Positions 20,965 to 29,915 of a stretch of 64,000 nt of DNA are shown piece after piece (positions within the stretch are counted from its first letter, which is position 1; each line of letters begins with the position of its first letter). A program made the position numbers and the translations under genes. Below the pieces are notes generated by a model. The model was given only the letters and a program-made list of their open reading frames with translations. It searched no databases and had not been told where the DNA came from. Source of the DNA: Mangrovicoccus algicola (GTDB lineage: Bacteria > Pseudomonadota > Alphaproteobacteria > Rhodobacterales > Rhodobacteraceae); NCBI RefSeq assembly GCF_014903745.1, contig NZ_JACVXA010000015.1:1-64000 (forward strand), written 5' to 3'.

Positions 20965-22785
20965 TCAGTCCTCCATGGCTTCCAGTTCGTCGATCATCCC
21001 CGAGATCATGGACAGGCCCTTGTCCCAGAAGGCCGGGTCCGAGGCATCCAGCCCGAAGGGCGCCAGCAGCGCCTTGTGGTGCTTGGACCCGCCGGCCTTC
21101 AGCATCTCGAAATACTTCGCCTGGAAATCCGCGTCGCCTTCCTCGTAGACGGCATAGAGCGCGTTCACCAGCCCGTCGCCGAAAGCATAGGCATAGACGT
21201 AGAAGGGCGAGTGGACGAAATGCGGGATATAGGCCCAGAACACCTCGTAGCCTTCCATGAAGTCGAAGACGGGTCCGAGGCTCTCGGCCTGCACGCTCAT
21301 CCACAGCGCGTTGATGTCATCCGGGGTGAGCTCGCCCTCGCGCCGCGCGTCATGCAGCTTGCATTCGAAGTCATAGAAGGCGATCTGGCGCACGACCGTG
21401 TTGATCATGTCCTCGACCTTGCCCGCCAGCATGACCCGGCGCTCCTGCTTCGTCTCCGCCTTCTCCAGCAGCGCGCGGAAGGTGAGCATCTCGCCGAAGA
21501 CGCTTGCCGTTTCCGCCAGGGTCAGCGGCGTGGAGCTGAGATGCTCGCCCTGATCCGCCGCCAGCACCTGGTGGACGCCGTGGCCCAGCTCATGCGCCAG
21601 GGTCATCACGTCCCGCGGCTTGCCCAGGTAATTCAGCATGACATAGGGGTGCACGGTGCTGACGGTGGGATGGGCGAAGGCGCCGGGCGCCTTGCCGGGC
21701 TTCACCCCGGCATCGATCCACCCCTTCTCGAAGAAGGGCGCGGCGATTTCGGCCATTTTCGGATCGAAGCCGGCATAGGCGTCAAGCACGGTCGCCTTCG
21801 CCTCGTCCCAGGCGACCTTGCGGTCCGACTCCATCGGCAGCGGGGCGTTGCGGTCCCAGACCTGCAGCCGGTCGAGCCCGAGCCATTTCGCCTTCAGCGC
21901 ATAGTAGCGGTGGGACAGCTTGGGATAGGCGGCGACCACGGCGTTGCGCAGCGCCTCGACCACCTCCGGCTCGACATGGTTGGCCAGGTGGCGGCCGGTC
22001 TGCGGGCTGGGCATCTTGCGCCAGCGGTCCTCAATCTCCTTCTCCTTGGCCAAGGTATTGTGCACCCGGGCGAAGGTGCGGACATTCTCGCCGAAGACCC
22101 GGGCGATCTCGCGCGCGGCGCTCTCGCGTTTCGAACGGTCCTGTTCGCTGAGCAGGTCGAGCGTCGCTTCCAGCGGACGCGGCTCGCCGTCGATGGTGAA
22201 TTCCAGCCCGGCGATCGTCTCGTCGAAGAGCCGGTTCCAGGCGGCGGCGCCGACCGCCGACTGGTCATGCAGGAACTGCTCCAGTTCGTTGGAGAGCTGG
22301 TGCGGCTTCATCGCGCGCAGCCGCTCGAAGATCGGCCGGTAGCGGGCCAGCGCGGCATTCTCGGCGAACATCGCCTCAAGCTTGCCGTCCTCGATGCGGT
22401 TCAGTTCCAGCGACCAGAAGACCAGCTGCGCGGTCATGGTGGTGATCCGGTCCTGGGCATCGGCCATGAACTTGGCGCGGTCGGAATCCATCGTGTTCTG
22501 GTAGTAGCGCAGCCCGGCATAGGACATCAGCCGGCCCGCGATGATCGACAGTTCCTCGTCGCGCTCGACCGCGCGCAGCAGCCCGGCGGCGTCCAGCGTG
22601 TCGAGACGGCCCGCGTAATCGGCGGCGAAGCTCGTGCACAGCGCCTCCAGCCGCTCCATGTCGGCGGCGAATTCCGGCCCGTCCGGGGACGGGTAGAGAT
22701 CGCTCAGATCCCATTCGGGCAGGTTGCCCAGGCCATCGGTGCCAGCCGGGGCATTCGCGTCGCGGACGGGGTGGGCAATCTGCAT
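20965..22785 (-). CDS. pepF: M3 family oligoendopeptidase F
   Basis: A cytoplasmic zinc metallopeptidase that degrades short peptides. The 606-residue protein has the M3 zinc motif HELGH at 398-402, within LAHELGHGVHQVLA. The downstream Glu ligand is in the LTLAETASVFGEMLTF segment. The N-terminal helical region and the SMISGMIDELEAMED ending are typical of the PepF/M3B group. A GGAGAG ribosome site precedes the ATG. The gene ends 213 nt from the convergent SnoaL pair; that gap is GC-rich and holds no gene I can support. It is 95 nt downstream of the DNA ligase gene on the same strand. Confidence 0.93.
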   Translation of the reverse strand: MQIAHPVRDANAPAGTDGLGNLPEWDLSDLYPSPDGPEFAADMERLEALCTSFAADYAGRLDTLDAAGLLRAVERDEELSIIAGRLMSYAGLRYYQNTMDSDRAKFMADAQDRITTMTAQLVFWSLELNRIEDGKLEAMFAENAALARYRPIFERLRAMKPHQLSNELEQFLHDQSAVGAAAWNRLFDETIAGLEFTIDGEPRPLEATLDLLSEQDRSKRESAAREIARVFGENVRTFARVHNTLAKEKEIEDRWRKMPSPQTGRHLANHVEPEVVEALRNAVVAAYPKLSHRYYALKAKWLGLDRLQVWDRNAPLPMESDRKVAWDEAKATVLDAYAGFDPKMAEIAAPFFEKGWIDAGVKPGKAPGAFAHPTVSTVHPYVMLNYLGKPRDVMTLAHELGHGVHQVLAADQGEHLSSTPLTLAETASVFGEMLTFRALLEKAETKQERRVMLAGKVEDMINTVVRQIAFYDFECKLHDARREGELTPDDINALWMSVQAESLGPVFDFMEGYEVFWAYIPHFVHSPFYVYAYAFGDGLVNALYAVYEEGDADFQAKYFEMLKAGGSKHHKALLAPFGLDASDPAFWDKGLSMISGMIDELEAMED

Positions 22786-22880
22786 GGGTCTCTCCTGCGT
22801 TCTGACCTGCCATATCTAGGGGCTGCGCCCGGCAGGGATCAAGCCGCCCGGCGCATTCCGTGCGGTCGCGGGGGCCGGGA

Positions 22881-24479
22881 CTAGCCGTAGAGGTCGAGCA
22901 GCGCGCGCAGCTCCGTCAGGGTGCTGGCCTCGGCGGCGGCCTTGTCACGGCGCCAGCGCGCCATGCGCGGAAAGCGCAGCGCGATGCCGGATTTGTGGCG
23001 GGGACTTTCGCGGATCCCCTCGAAGGCGATCTCGAAGACATGCTGCGGCGCCACCTGCCGCACCGGGCCGAAGCGGTCGCGGGTGTTGCGGCGCACCCAG
23101 GCGGTGATCTCGGCGAATTCGGCATCGGTCAGGCCGGAATAGGCCTTGGCGAAGGGCACCAGCTCCGGCCCGTCCCAGACCGCGAAGGTGAAATCCGTGA
23201 ACAGGGTGGCGCGGCGTCCGTGACCCGCCTGGGCATAGAGCAGAACGGCATCGATGCGCAGCGGCTCCAGCTTCCATTTCCACCAGTCGCCGCGGCGGCG
23301 CCCCGCGTGATAGGGGCTGGCGCGGTGCTTCAGCATCAGCCCCTCCGCATGGTGGCTGCGCGCGGCGGCGCGCTGCGCGCCCAGCTCGTCCCATGTCCCG
23401 AACTCCATCAGCGGCGAGGCGGCCAGAGGCGCCTCGGCAGGCAGCTGTTGCAGGAGCCGGTCCAGCCGGAGGCGGCGCTCCTCCAGAGGCAGGGGACGCA
23501 GGTCCGTGCCCTCCTGTTCCAGCAGGTCATAGGCGAGAAGCCGCGCCGGGGCCTCGGCCAGCAGTTTCTTCGGCACGGTCTTGCGCCCCAGCCGCGTCTG
23601 CAGCCGCGCGAAGGCCAGGGGACGGTCGGCCGCGCGGTCCCAGGCCAGGATCTCGCCGTCGATCACCGTGCCGTCGGGCAGGAAATCCGCCAGCGGGGCG
23701 AGGTCGGGAAAGCGCGGGGTGATGAGGTCCTCGCCGCGGCTCCACAGGTACAGCTCGCCGCCGCGGCGGATCGCCTGGCCGCGGATCCCGTCCCATTTCC
23801 ATTCCGCCAGCCAGTCGCCGGGCGCGCCCAGATCCGCGGCCGGGTCCTCCAGCGGATGGGCGAGGCAGAAAGGATAGGGGCGGCTCAGGTCATCGGCAGG
23901 GTCCTCCGAGAGGATCAGCCGGTCCCAGCTGGTCGTGGCCGGGGTCCAGTCGCCCATCAGCCGGTGGGCCAGTTTCGGCGCCTCGATCCCGGTGGCCTGC
24001 GACAGGGCGCGCGTGACCAGCCCGGCACTGACGCCGACGCGGAAGCCGCCGGTCAGCAGCTTGTTGAAGACCAGCCGGTCCTGCGCCGCCATCCCGTCCC
24101 AGGCCTCCAGGACGGCCGCCTTATGCGCCGCTTCCGGCTGCGGGCGCAGCGCGGCAAGCCAGTCCATCCACTCCGCCAGGCTGCGGTCCTCGCCGCGCAG
24201 GGGCGGCGGCAGGATCAGCGCGATCGTCTCGGCCAGGTCGCCCACCACGGGATAGGATTCCTCGACCAGCCACAGCGGCAGGCCCGCGCGTTCGGCGGCC
24301 CAGTCGCGCAAGCGCGCGGAGGCGACGACCCGCCGCGGCCGCCGTCCGGACAGAAGCGCGATCGCCCAGAGCCGGTCCTCCTCCGGCGCCCCGGTCAGAT
24401 ACTCCGCCAGCGCCGCGACCTTGGCATTGGTCCGCGTGGTGCGGTCGAGCGTGTCGAAGAGCCGGGCAAAGCGCCTCAT
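22881..24479 (-). CDS. ATP-dependent DNA ligase (cisplatin-damage-response/LigC-like group)
   Basis: A 532-residue ATP-dependent DNA ligase. The adenylated lysine is K228 in WKWDGIRGQ. Other nucleotidyltransferase motifs include DGTVIDGEILAW (motif III), PARLLAYDLLEQEG, and HHAEGLMLKHR with DWWKWK (motifs IV-V). An N-terminal helical DNA-binding domain (1-200) and a C-terminal OB-fold are present. This group is usually encoded with a metallo-beta-lactamase exonuclease, a Lhr-type helicase and a phosphoesterase. Here only the exonuclease is adjacent, overlapping by 1 nt. It is probably a DNA-repair ligase rather than the replicative NAD-dependent LigA. No Ku gene is nearby. Confidence 0.92.
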   Translation of the reverse strand: MRRFARLFDTLDRTTRTNAKVAALAEYLTGAPEEDRLWAIALLSGRRPRRVVASARLRDWAAERAGLPLWLVEESYPVVGDLAETIALILPPPLRGEDRSLAEWMDWLAALRPQPEAAHKAAVLEAWDGMAAQDRLVFNKLLTGGFRVGVSAGLVTRALSQATGIEAPKLAHRLMGDWTPATTSWDRLILSEDPADDLSRPYPFCLAHPLEDPAADLGAPGDWLAEWKWDGIRGQAIRRGGELYLWSRGEDLITPRFPDLAPLADFLPDGTVIDGEILAWDRAADRPLAFARLQTRLGRKTVPKKLLAEAPARLLAYDLLEQEGTDLRPLPLEERRLRLDRLLQQLPAEAPLAASPLMEFGTWDELGAQRAAARSHHAEGLMLKHRASPYHAGRRRGDWWKWKLEPLRIDAVLLYAQAGHGRRATLFTDFTFAVWDGPELVPFAKAYSGLTDAEFAEITAWVRRNTRDRFGPVRQVAPQHVFEIAFEGIRESPRHKSGIALRFPRMARWRRDKAAAEASTLTELRALLDLYG

Positions 24480-25492
24480 TACGCAACCTCGCCCTCGGTC
24501 TCCTCGCCGCCGAATTCGGTCGCGACGATGCCTGCGTCAAGGCCCTGGCTTTCCAGCCAGCGGCGGAACACCGCGGTGTAGCCATGCGTGACGAAGACCC
24601 GCTCGGCCCCGGTCGCGCGGATTGCCGTGTTCAGCCCGTCCCAGTCGGCATGATCCGACAGCACGAAGCCGCGATCCATCCCGCGCCGCCGCCGAACGCC
24701 CCTGAGCTGCATCCAGCCCGAGGCGAAACCCGCGGAGGCAGGACCGAAGCGCCGCGCCCAGGGGGTTCCCAGCGCCGCGGGAGGCGCGAGGACCAGCGCG
24801 CCGGGATGGTCCCCGGGCTTCGTCTCGGGCGTGACGCGGATCGTGCCGGGCAGGGCATAGCCCTGGGCGCGCAGCACCTCGTTCGTGGCCTCCACCGCGC
24901 CATGGGTCAGGACCGGACCGGCGCCGGCGTCGATGCCCGCCAGCAGCCGCTGCGCCTTGCCCAGGCTGTAGGCGCCCAGGATCGAGACCCGCCCGGCCGC
25001 CCGGTTCTCGGCCCACCAGGCGTCGATCGCGGCCATCACCTCGGCCTGCGGGCGCCAGCGGAAGACCGGCAGCCCGAAGGTGCATTCCGAGATGAAGGCA
25101 TGGCAGGGCACCGGCTCGAACGGTTCGGCCAGCCCGTCGGGCTCGATCTTGTAATCGCCCGAGACGACCCAGACCTCGCCCGCGACCTCCACCCGCACCT
25201 GCGCCGATCCGGGCAGGTGGCCCGCGGGATGCAGGCTGAGCGTCGCGGCGCCGATGCGGCGGGTCGCGCCATAGGCCAGGGTGTCGATGCGGATGTCGCC
25301 CAGCCGGTGGCGCATCACCGGCGCGGCCTGGGGCGTGGCGAGATAGCTGCCATGGCCGGGCCGGGCGTGATCGGCATGGCCATGGGTGATGACGGCCCGC
25401 GCGACGGGCCGCCAGGGGTCTATGTGGAAATCGCCTGCCGGGCAGTAGATGCCCTCGGGCGTGAAGCTGAGCACCGGCGCCATGGGGCGCAA
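24479..25492 (-). CDS. Ligase-associated DNA exonuclease (metallo-beta-lactamase fold)
   Basis: A 337-residue protein of the ligase-associated exonuclease family, related to SNM1/Artemis-type beta-CASP nucleases. The zinc motif THGHADHARPGHG is at 36-48. Further metal-ligand regions are HPAGHLPGSAQV, VVSGDYKIEPDG and the C-terminal LSDHADWDGL. The stop overlaps the ligase start by one base, which implies translational coupling and joint function in end processing and sealing. Either ATG (25492 or 25483) could be used; the second gives MAPVLSFTPEG. It is 30 nt from the end of murJ on the same strand. Confidence 0.9.
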   Translation of the reverse strand: MRPMAPVLSFTPEGIYCPAGDFHIDPWRPVARAVITHGHADHARPGHGSYLATPQAAPVMRHRLGDIRIDTLAYGATRRIGAATLSLHPAGHLPGSAQVRVEVAGEVWVVSGDYKIEPDGLAEPFEPVPCHAFISECTFGLPVFRWRPQAEVMAAIDAWWAENRAAGRVSILGAYSLGKAQRLLAGIDAGAGPVLTHGAVEATNEVLRAQGYALPGTIRVTPETKPGDHPGALVLAPPAALGTPWARRFGPASAGFASGWMQLRGVRRRRGMDRGFVLSDHADWDGLNTAIRATGAERVFVTHGYTAVFRRWLESQGLDAGIVATEFGGEETEGEVA

Positions 25493-25522
25493 CCTAGCGT
25501 CCGGCGGGCAATTCCCAAGGGC

Positions 25523-27100
25523 TCAGCCGCGCCGCGTGGCCGATTTCAGGTCGCGCAGCGTGAAGGCGCCGGTCAGATGCGAGGCGATGGCATAGGAAAC
25601 CATGCCCAGCACCACCAGCCCCAGGAGCGCCAGGTAGCGCCAGCCGCCGGTGGCCAGCATGTCCCGCAGCAGGCCCGCGGCGATCACCAGCACCCCGCCC
25701 ATGATCGCGCTGGCCAGCACCTGGCGCGGGATGCGGCGGCGCAGCCGGTCGTCGAATTTCGCCACCAGCCCCATGTCGCGCGCGCCCCACCACAGGAGCC
25801 CCACCATCGCCCAGCCCGCCAGCGTCGTGCCCCAGGCGGCGGCGATGAAACCGATGAAGGGCGCCAGCCCGATCGCGACCCCGGCATTGATGACCATCGC
25901 CCAGACGGCGTAGCGGAAGGGCCGCACCGTGTCCTCGCGGGCGAAATAGAGCGGCTGCATCACCTTCTGCAGCACGAAGGCCGGCAGGCCCGCGCCATAG
26001 ACCGCCACGGCCAGCGCGGTGGCGGCACTGTCGGAGGCATCGAAGGCGCCGCGTTCGAACAGCACCGAGACCAGCGGCCCGGGAATGGCGATCAGCGCGG
26101 CGGTGGCGGGCAGGGTCAGGGCAAGGGCGAATTCGCCCGCGCGGCTCAGCCCGTGGCGGCTCCCGGCCTCGTCTCCGGCCGCCAGGCGGCGCGACAGGTC
26201 GGGCAGCAGCACGACGCCGACCGCGATGCCCACGACGCCCAGCGGCAGCTGGTACAGCCGGTCGGCATAGGCCAGCCAGGCGACCGCGCCGTCGAAATAG
26301 CTGGCCACCTGGCGGCCGACCAGCAGGTTGATCTGCACCACGCCCCCCGCCAGCGCGGCGGGCACGGCGACGCGCACCAGCTGGCGCATGTCGGGGCTCA
26401 GCCGCGGCCGGGTGATCCCCATGCGGAACCCGTGGCGCCGCGCGATCCACCACATCAGCAGGAACTGCCCGATCCCCGCGGCCAGCACGCCCCAGACCAG
26501 CACGCGGCCGGAATGCAGCCCGGCGATCTCCCCGGCGCGCGGCGAGACCGGTATCAGCCCGCTTTGCGCCAGCACCAGCGCGGCGACCAGGATGACGTTC
26601 AGCACCACCGGCGCCGCCGCCCCGGCGGCGAAATGGCCGACCGCGTTCAGCACCCCGGTCAGGAGCGCGGCCAGCGAGATGAACAGGATGTAGAAGAAGC
26701 ACACCCGCCCGAATTCCACCGCCAGTTCGAAGCGGACATCGCCCGCGAAGCCCGCGGCCATGGCCATCACCAGCAGCGGCATGGCGATCACGCCGGCGGC
26801 CGAGAAGATCAGCAGCACGAAGCCCAGCCCGGAAAACGCCTCCTGGGCGAAGGCGCGGGCCTTTGCGGGGTCGTCTACGCGTTTCGAGAACATGGGCACG
26901 AAGGCCATGTTGAACGCGCCCTCGGCGAAGAAGCGGCGGAACATGTTGGGCAGGGCGAAGGCCACGAGGAAGGCCTCGGCCACCGGGCCCGCCCCCAGGA
27001 ATACGGCCAGCAGGATATCGCGGGCGAAGCCCAAGAGGCGGCTGGCCATGGTCCAGCCGCCGACGGTCACGAAGCCCGTGATCAGGCGGATCGGTTTCAA
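25523..27100 (-). CDS. murJ: Lipid II flippase MurJ
   Basis: An MVF/MurJ family membrane protein that flips lipid II across the inner membrane for peptidoglycan synthesis. The 525-residue protein has about 14 hydrophobic helices. The family start is GGWTMASRLLGFARDILLAVFLGAG, with FRRFFAEGAFNMAFVP (TM2, conserved Arg) and QVINLL-type segments in the middle. The start is a TTG (MKPIRLITGF) with GAGG 5 nt upstream; the first internal ATG would cut into TM1. It begins 7 nt after the glnD stop, the glnD-murJ pairing known in many alphaproteobacteria, so the two are probably one operon. Confidence 0.94.
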   Translation of the reverse strand: MKPIRLITGFVTVGGWTMASRLLGFARDILLAVFLGAGPVAEAFLVAFALPNMFRRFFAEGAFNMAFVPMFSKRVDDPAKARAFAQEAFSGLGFVLLIFSAAGVIAMPLLVMAMAAGFAGDVRFELAVEFGRVCFFYILFISLAALLTGVLNAVGHFAAGAAAPVVLNVILVAALVLAQSGLIPVSPRAGEIAGLHSGRVLVWGVLAAGIGQFLLMWWIARRHGFRMGITRPRLSPDMRQLVRVAVPAALAGGVVQINLLVGRQVASYFDGAVAWLAYADRLYQLPLGVVGIAVGVVLLPDLSRRLAAGDEAGSRHGLSRAGEFALALTLPATAALIAIPGPLVSVLFERGAFDASDSAATALAVAVYGAGLPAFVLQKVMQPLYFAREDTVRPFRYAVWAMVINAGVAIGLAPFIGFIAAAWGTTLAGWAMVGLLWWGARDMGLVAKFDDRLRRRIPRQVLASAIMGGVLVIAAGLLRDMLATGGWRYLALLGLVVLGMVSYAIASHLTGAFTLRDLKSATRRG

Positions 27101-27107
27101 AGGGTCC

Positions 27108-29915
27108 TCATTCCGTGGCGCGCATGGCGCCCTTGCGGATCGCTTCCTCCAGCTTGCGCGACAGCGATTCCTGGCGGCTGCGGCTGACGATCTTCAGGCC
27201 GAACATGTCCTTGACGTAGAAGGTGTCCACGGCCTGGGCGCCATAGCTCGCGATCTGGGCCGAGGCGATGTAGACATGGTTGTTGGCGAAGGTGCGGCTG
27301 AGATCGAACAGCAGCCCCGGCCGGTCGCGCGTATCCACCTCGATGATCGAGTAGATCTCGGATCCGTCATTGTCGAAGGTGATCCGGGTGGGGACCTCGA
27401 ACTTGCGTTCGCGCTTCTTGATCTTGTCGCGCGACTTGATCGCCTCGCGCGCCACCACCTCGCCCAGCAGGGTCTTGTGGATCATGCTGCGCAGCCGTCC
27501 CATCCGGTCGGGATCATAGGGATGGCCGTCGGCATCCTGGATCCAGAAGGTGGCGGTGGCATAGCCGTCCTTGGTGGTGAAGCTGCGCGCATCGACGATA
27601 TTGGCCCCCACCAGCGCCAGCGCGCCGGTCAGCCGGGCGAAGATGCCCGGGTGGTCCTGCATGGCAAAGCAGCACTGGGTGGCATCCAGATTGTCGTCCG
27701 CAGCCAGTTCCAGGCGGATCTCGTCATTGCCCAGCCCGTCGAGCAGCCGCGCGAAGATCGCCTGGGTCGAGGTGGCCAGACCCTGCCAGTAGGGCGGGTA
27801 ATGCCGCTCCAGCTCGGCCTCCAGCTTGTCCTCGGGCCAGCCCTTCAGCGTCTCGGCCAGGCGCGACTTGGCCTCGGGCAGGAGCGCATCGCGGTTGAGA
27901 TGTTCCAGCCCCGTGGCCAGCGCGGTTTCCGTCAGCGCATAGAGCCTGCGCAGCAGGGTCGCCTTCCAGTTGTTCCAGACCCCGGGGCCCACCCCCATGA
28001 TGTCGCAGCAGGTCAGCACCAGAAGCAGGTCGAGCCGCCGCTTGGTCTGCACCGCGCGGCTGAAATCGCGGATCGTGCGGGGATCGGACAGGTCGCGTTT
28101 CTGCGCCATGTCCGACATCAGCAGGTGCTGGCGCACCAGCCATTCGATCGTTTCGCATTCCTGTTCGTCCAGGCCGAAGCGCGGCGCCACCTTGCGCGCG
28201 ATCCGCGCGCCCAGGATGGCGTGGTCTTCCTTGCGGCCCTTGCCGATGTCGTGGAAGAACATCGCCAGGTACAGGACCCGGCGGTTGACCTGGCCTTCGG
28301 TCATGATCCGCGTGGCGGCGGGCAGCGCGTCCTTCAGCTCGCCGCGCTCGATCTCGGCCATGGTGGAGATGCACTGGATCGTGTGTTCGTCCACCGTGTA
28401 CTGATGGTACATGTTGAACTGCATCATCGCCACGACCGGCTGGAATTCGGGGATGAAGGCGCCCAGCACGCCCAGCTCGTTCATCCGACGCAGGGCCCGT
28501 TCGGGATTGCCGTGATCCAGCAGCAGCCGCAGGAAGATGGCGTTGGCCTCGGCATCGGCGCGCATCTTCGCGTCGATCAGGTGCAGGTTCGCCGCCACCA
28601 GCCGCATCGTGTCGGGATGGATCAGCAGCCCGGTATCCAGCGCCTCCTCGAACATCCGCAGGAAGTTCAGCGGATCGGCGAGGAAGCCCGCATCCTCGGC
28701 ATGGCGCAGCCGGCCGTGCTGGATCTCGAATCCGTCCGAGACCTTCGCCTTGCGGCCGAAATTGCGGATGTTCTCGATGAAGGAGGTCTTGGTGACATGG
28801 GTCGCCTCGATCTGGGTCAGGAAGATCCGCGTCAGTTCGCCCACGGTGGTGGCATGGCGGAAATAGTCCTGCATGAAATGCTCGACCGCGCGGCGGCCGC
28901 CGCGATCGACATAGCCCAGATCCTCGGCCACCTCGACCTGCAGGTCGAAGGTCAGCTGGTCCATCGCGCGCCCGGCGATCAGGTGCAGCTGGTTGCGCAC
29001 CGCCATCAGGAACCGCTCGGCCCGGTCGAACCGGTCGAATTCGTCCTGGGTGAACACCCCCAGATCCACCAGGTCGGCGGCATCGTCCACCGCATGGAGA
29101 TACTTGGCGATCCAGAACAGGGACTGAAGGTCCCTGAGCCCGCCCTTGCCCTCCTTGACGTTGGGCTCCACCACGTAGCGCTGGCCGCCCTGCTTCCGGT
29201 GGCGCAGCGCGCGCTCCTCCAGCTTGGCGGCGACGAATTCGGGTCCGGTCTTGGCGAAAAGCTGGGTGCGCAGCCGGTCCACCAGTTGATCGGCCAGTTC
29301 CGGATTGCCGATCAGGTAGCGCGTTTCCAGCACGGCGGTGCGGATGGTGATGTCGCCCTTGGCGCGGATCAGCGTTTCCTGCACGGAACGGGTGGAGTGC
29401 CCGATCTTCAGCCGCAGGTCCCACAGGATGTAGAGGCAGCTCTCGATCACGCTTTCCGCCCAGGCCGAGGGCTTGGCCGGGGTCAGGAACAGCAGGTCCA
29501 CATCGGAATGCGGCGCCATCTCGGCGCGGCCGTAGCCGCCCACCGACAGCATGGCCAGCCCGGTCAGCTGGCTGCGCGACTGCGCAGGATGCAGGTAGCG
29601 CGAGGCGATCTCGAAGACCGTGCGGGTGATGCAGTCCATCAGATAGGCATAGGACCGCACCGCCCGCCCCGATTGCAGGGGCGCGCGGGCGATCGCCTGG
29701 GCGATCGCGTTGTCGCCGCCCTTCCGGGCGAGCATCAGGATCTCGACGGCGCCCTGCTGCAGGCCGCGGGAGTCCCCGGCCTCCTCGGCCAGATTGTCCA
29801 GGGCCGCATGGATCCGCGCGATGTCGAAGATCTCGTCCGGGGGCAGGATCAGGTCGGCAGGCGGGATATACGCGTCGATGCGGAGGAGGGAGCGATCAGG
29901 AACCGGTTGCGCCAA
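27108..29915 (-). CDS. glnD: PII uridylyltransferase/uridylyl-removing enzyme GlnD
   Basis: A bifunctional nitrogen sensor that uridylylates PII proteins when glutamine is low and removes UMP when it is high. The reading from a TTG at 29915 gives 935 residues, the family size. In order: a nucleotidyltransferase domain with GGYGRAEMAPHSDVDLL (126-142), the helical GlnD PII-uridylyltransferase region (VEPNVKEGKGGLRDLQ), an HD domain (FFHDIGKGRKEDH), and two C-terminal ACT domains (DHPGIFARLTGAL, DRPGLLFDLSRTF). An ATG at 30044 would add 43 residues but overlaps the upstream gene by about 150 nt and is low-complexity, so I prefer TTG. The ribosome site is weak. It shares nitrogen control with gltBD in this window. 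Confidence 0.93.
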   Translation of the reverse strand: MAQPVPDRSLLRIDAYIPPADLILPPDEIFDIARIHAALDNLAEEAGDSRGLQQGAVEILMLARKGGDNAIAQAIARAPLQSGRAVRSYAYLMDCITRTVFEIASRYLHPAQSRSQLTGLAMLSVGGYGRAEMAPHSDVDLLFLTPAKPSAWAESVIESCLYILWDLRLKIGHSTRSVQETLIRAKGDITIRTAVLETRYLIGNPELADQLVDRLRTQLFAKTGPEFVAAKLEERALRHRKQGGQRYVVEPNVKEGKGGLRDLQSLFWIAKYLHAVDDAADLVDLGVFTQDEFDRFDRAERFLMAVRNQLHLIAGRAMDQLTFDLQVEVAEDLGYVDRGGRRAVEHFMQDYFRHATTVGELTRIFLTQIEATHVTKTSFIENIRNFGRKAKVSDGFEIQHGRLRHAEDAGFLADPLNFLRMFEEALDTGLLIHPDTMRLVAANLHLIDAKMRADAEANAIFLRLLLDHGNPERALRRMNELGVLGAFIPEFQPVVAMMQFNMYHQYTVDEHTIQCISTMAEIERGELKDALPAATRIMTEGQVNRRVLYLAMFFHDIGKGRKEDHAILGARIARKVAPRFGLDEQECETIEWLVRQHLLMSDMAQKRDLSDPRTIRDFSRAVQTKRRLDLLLVLTCCDIMGVGPGVWNNWKATLLRRLYALTETALATGLEHLNRDALLPEAKSRLAETLKGWPEDKLEAELERHYPPYWQGLATSTQAIFARLLDGLGNDEIRLELAADDNLDATQCCFAMQDHPGIFARLTGALALVGANIVDARSFTTKDGYATATFWIQDADGHPYDPDRMGRLRSMIHKTLLGEVVAREAIKSRDKIKKRERKFEVPTRITFDNDGSEIYSIIEVDTRDRPGLLFDLSRTFANNHVYIASAQIASYGAQAVDTFYVKDMFGLKIVSRSRQESLSRKLEEAIRKGAMRATE

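Noticed and set aside
22881-25492. Ligase and exonuclease as a bacterial NHEJ system
   Set aside because: No Ku or LigD polymerase domain is present. The ligase is the standalone type paired with an MBL exonuclease.
20827-27187. Long plus-strand frames antisense to pepF, the DNA ligase, exonuclease and murJ
   Set aside because: All are low-complexity mirrors of well-defined minus-strand proteins with catalytic motifs. None has a credible ribosome site or family pattern.
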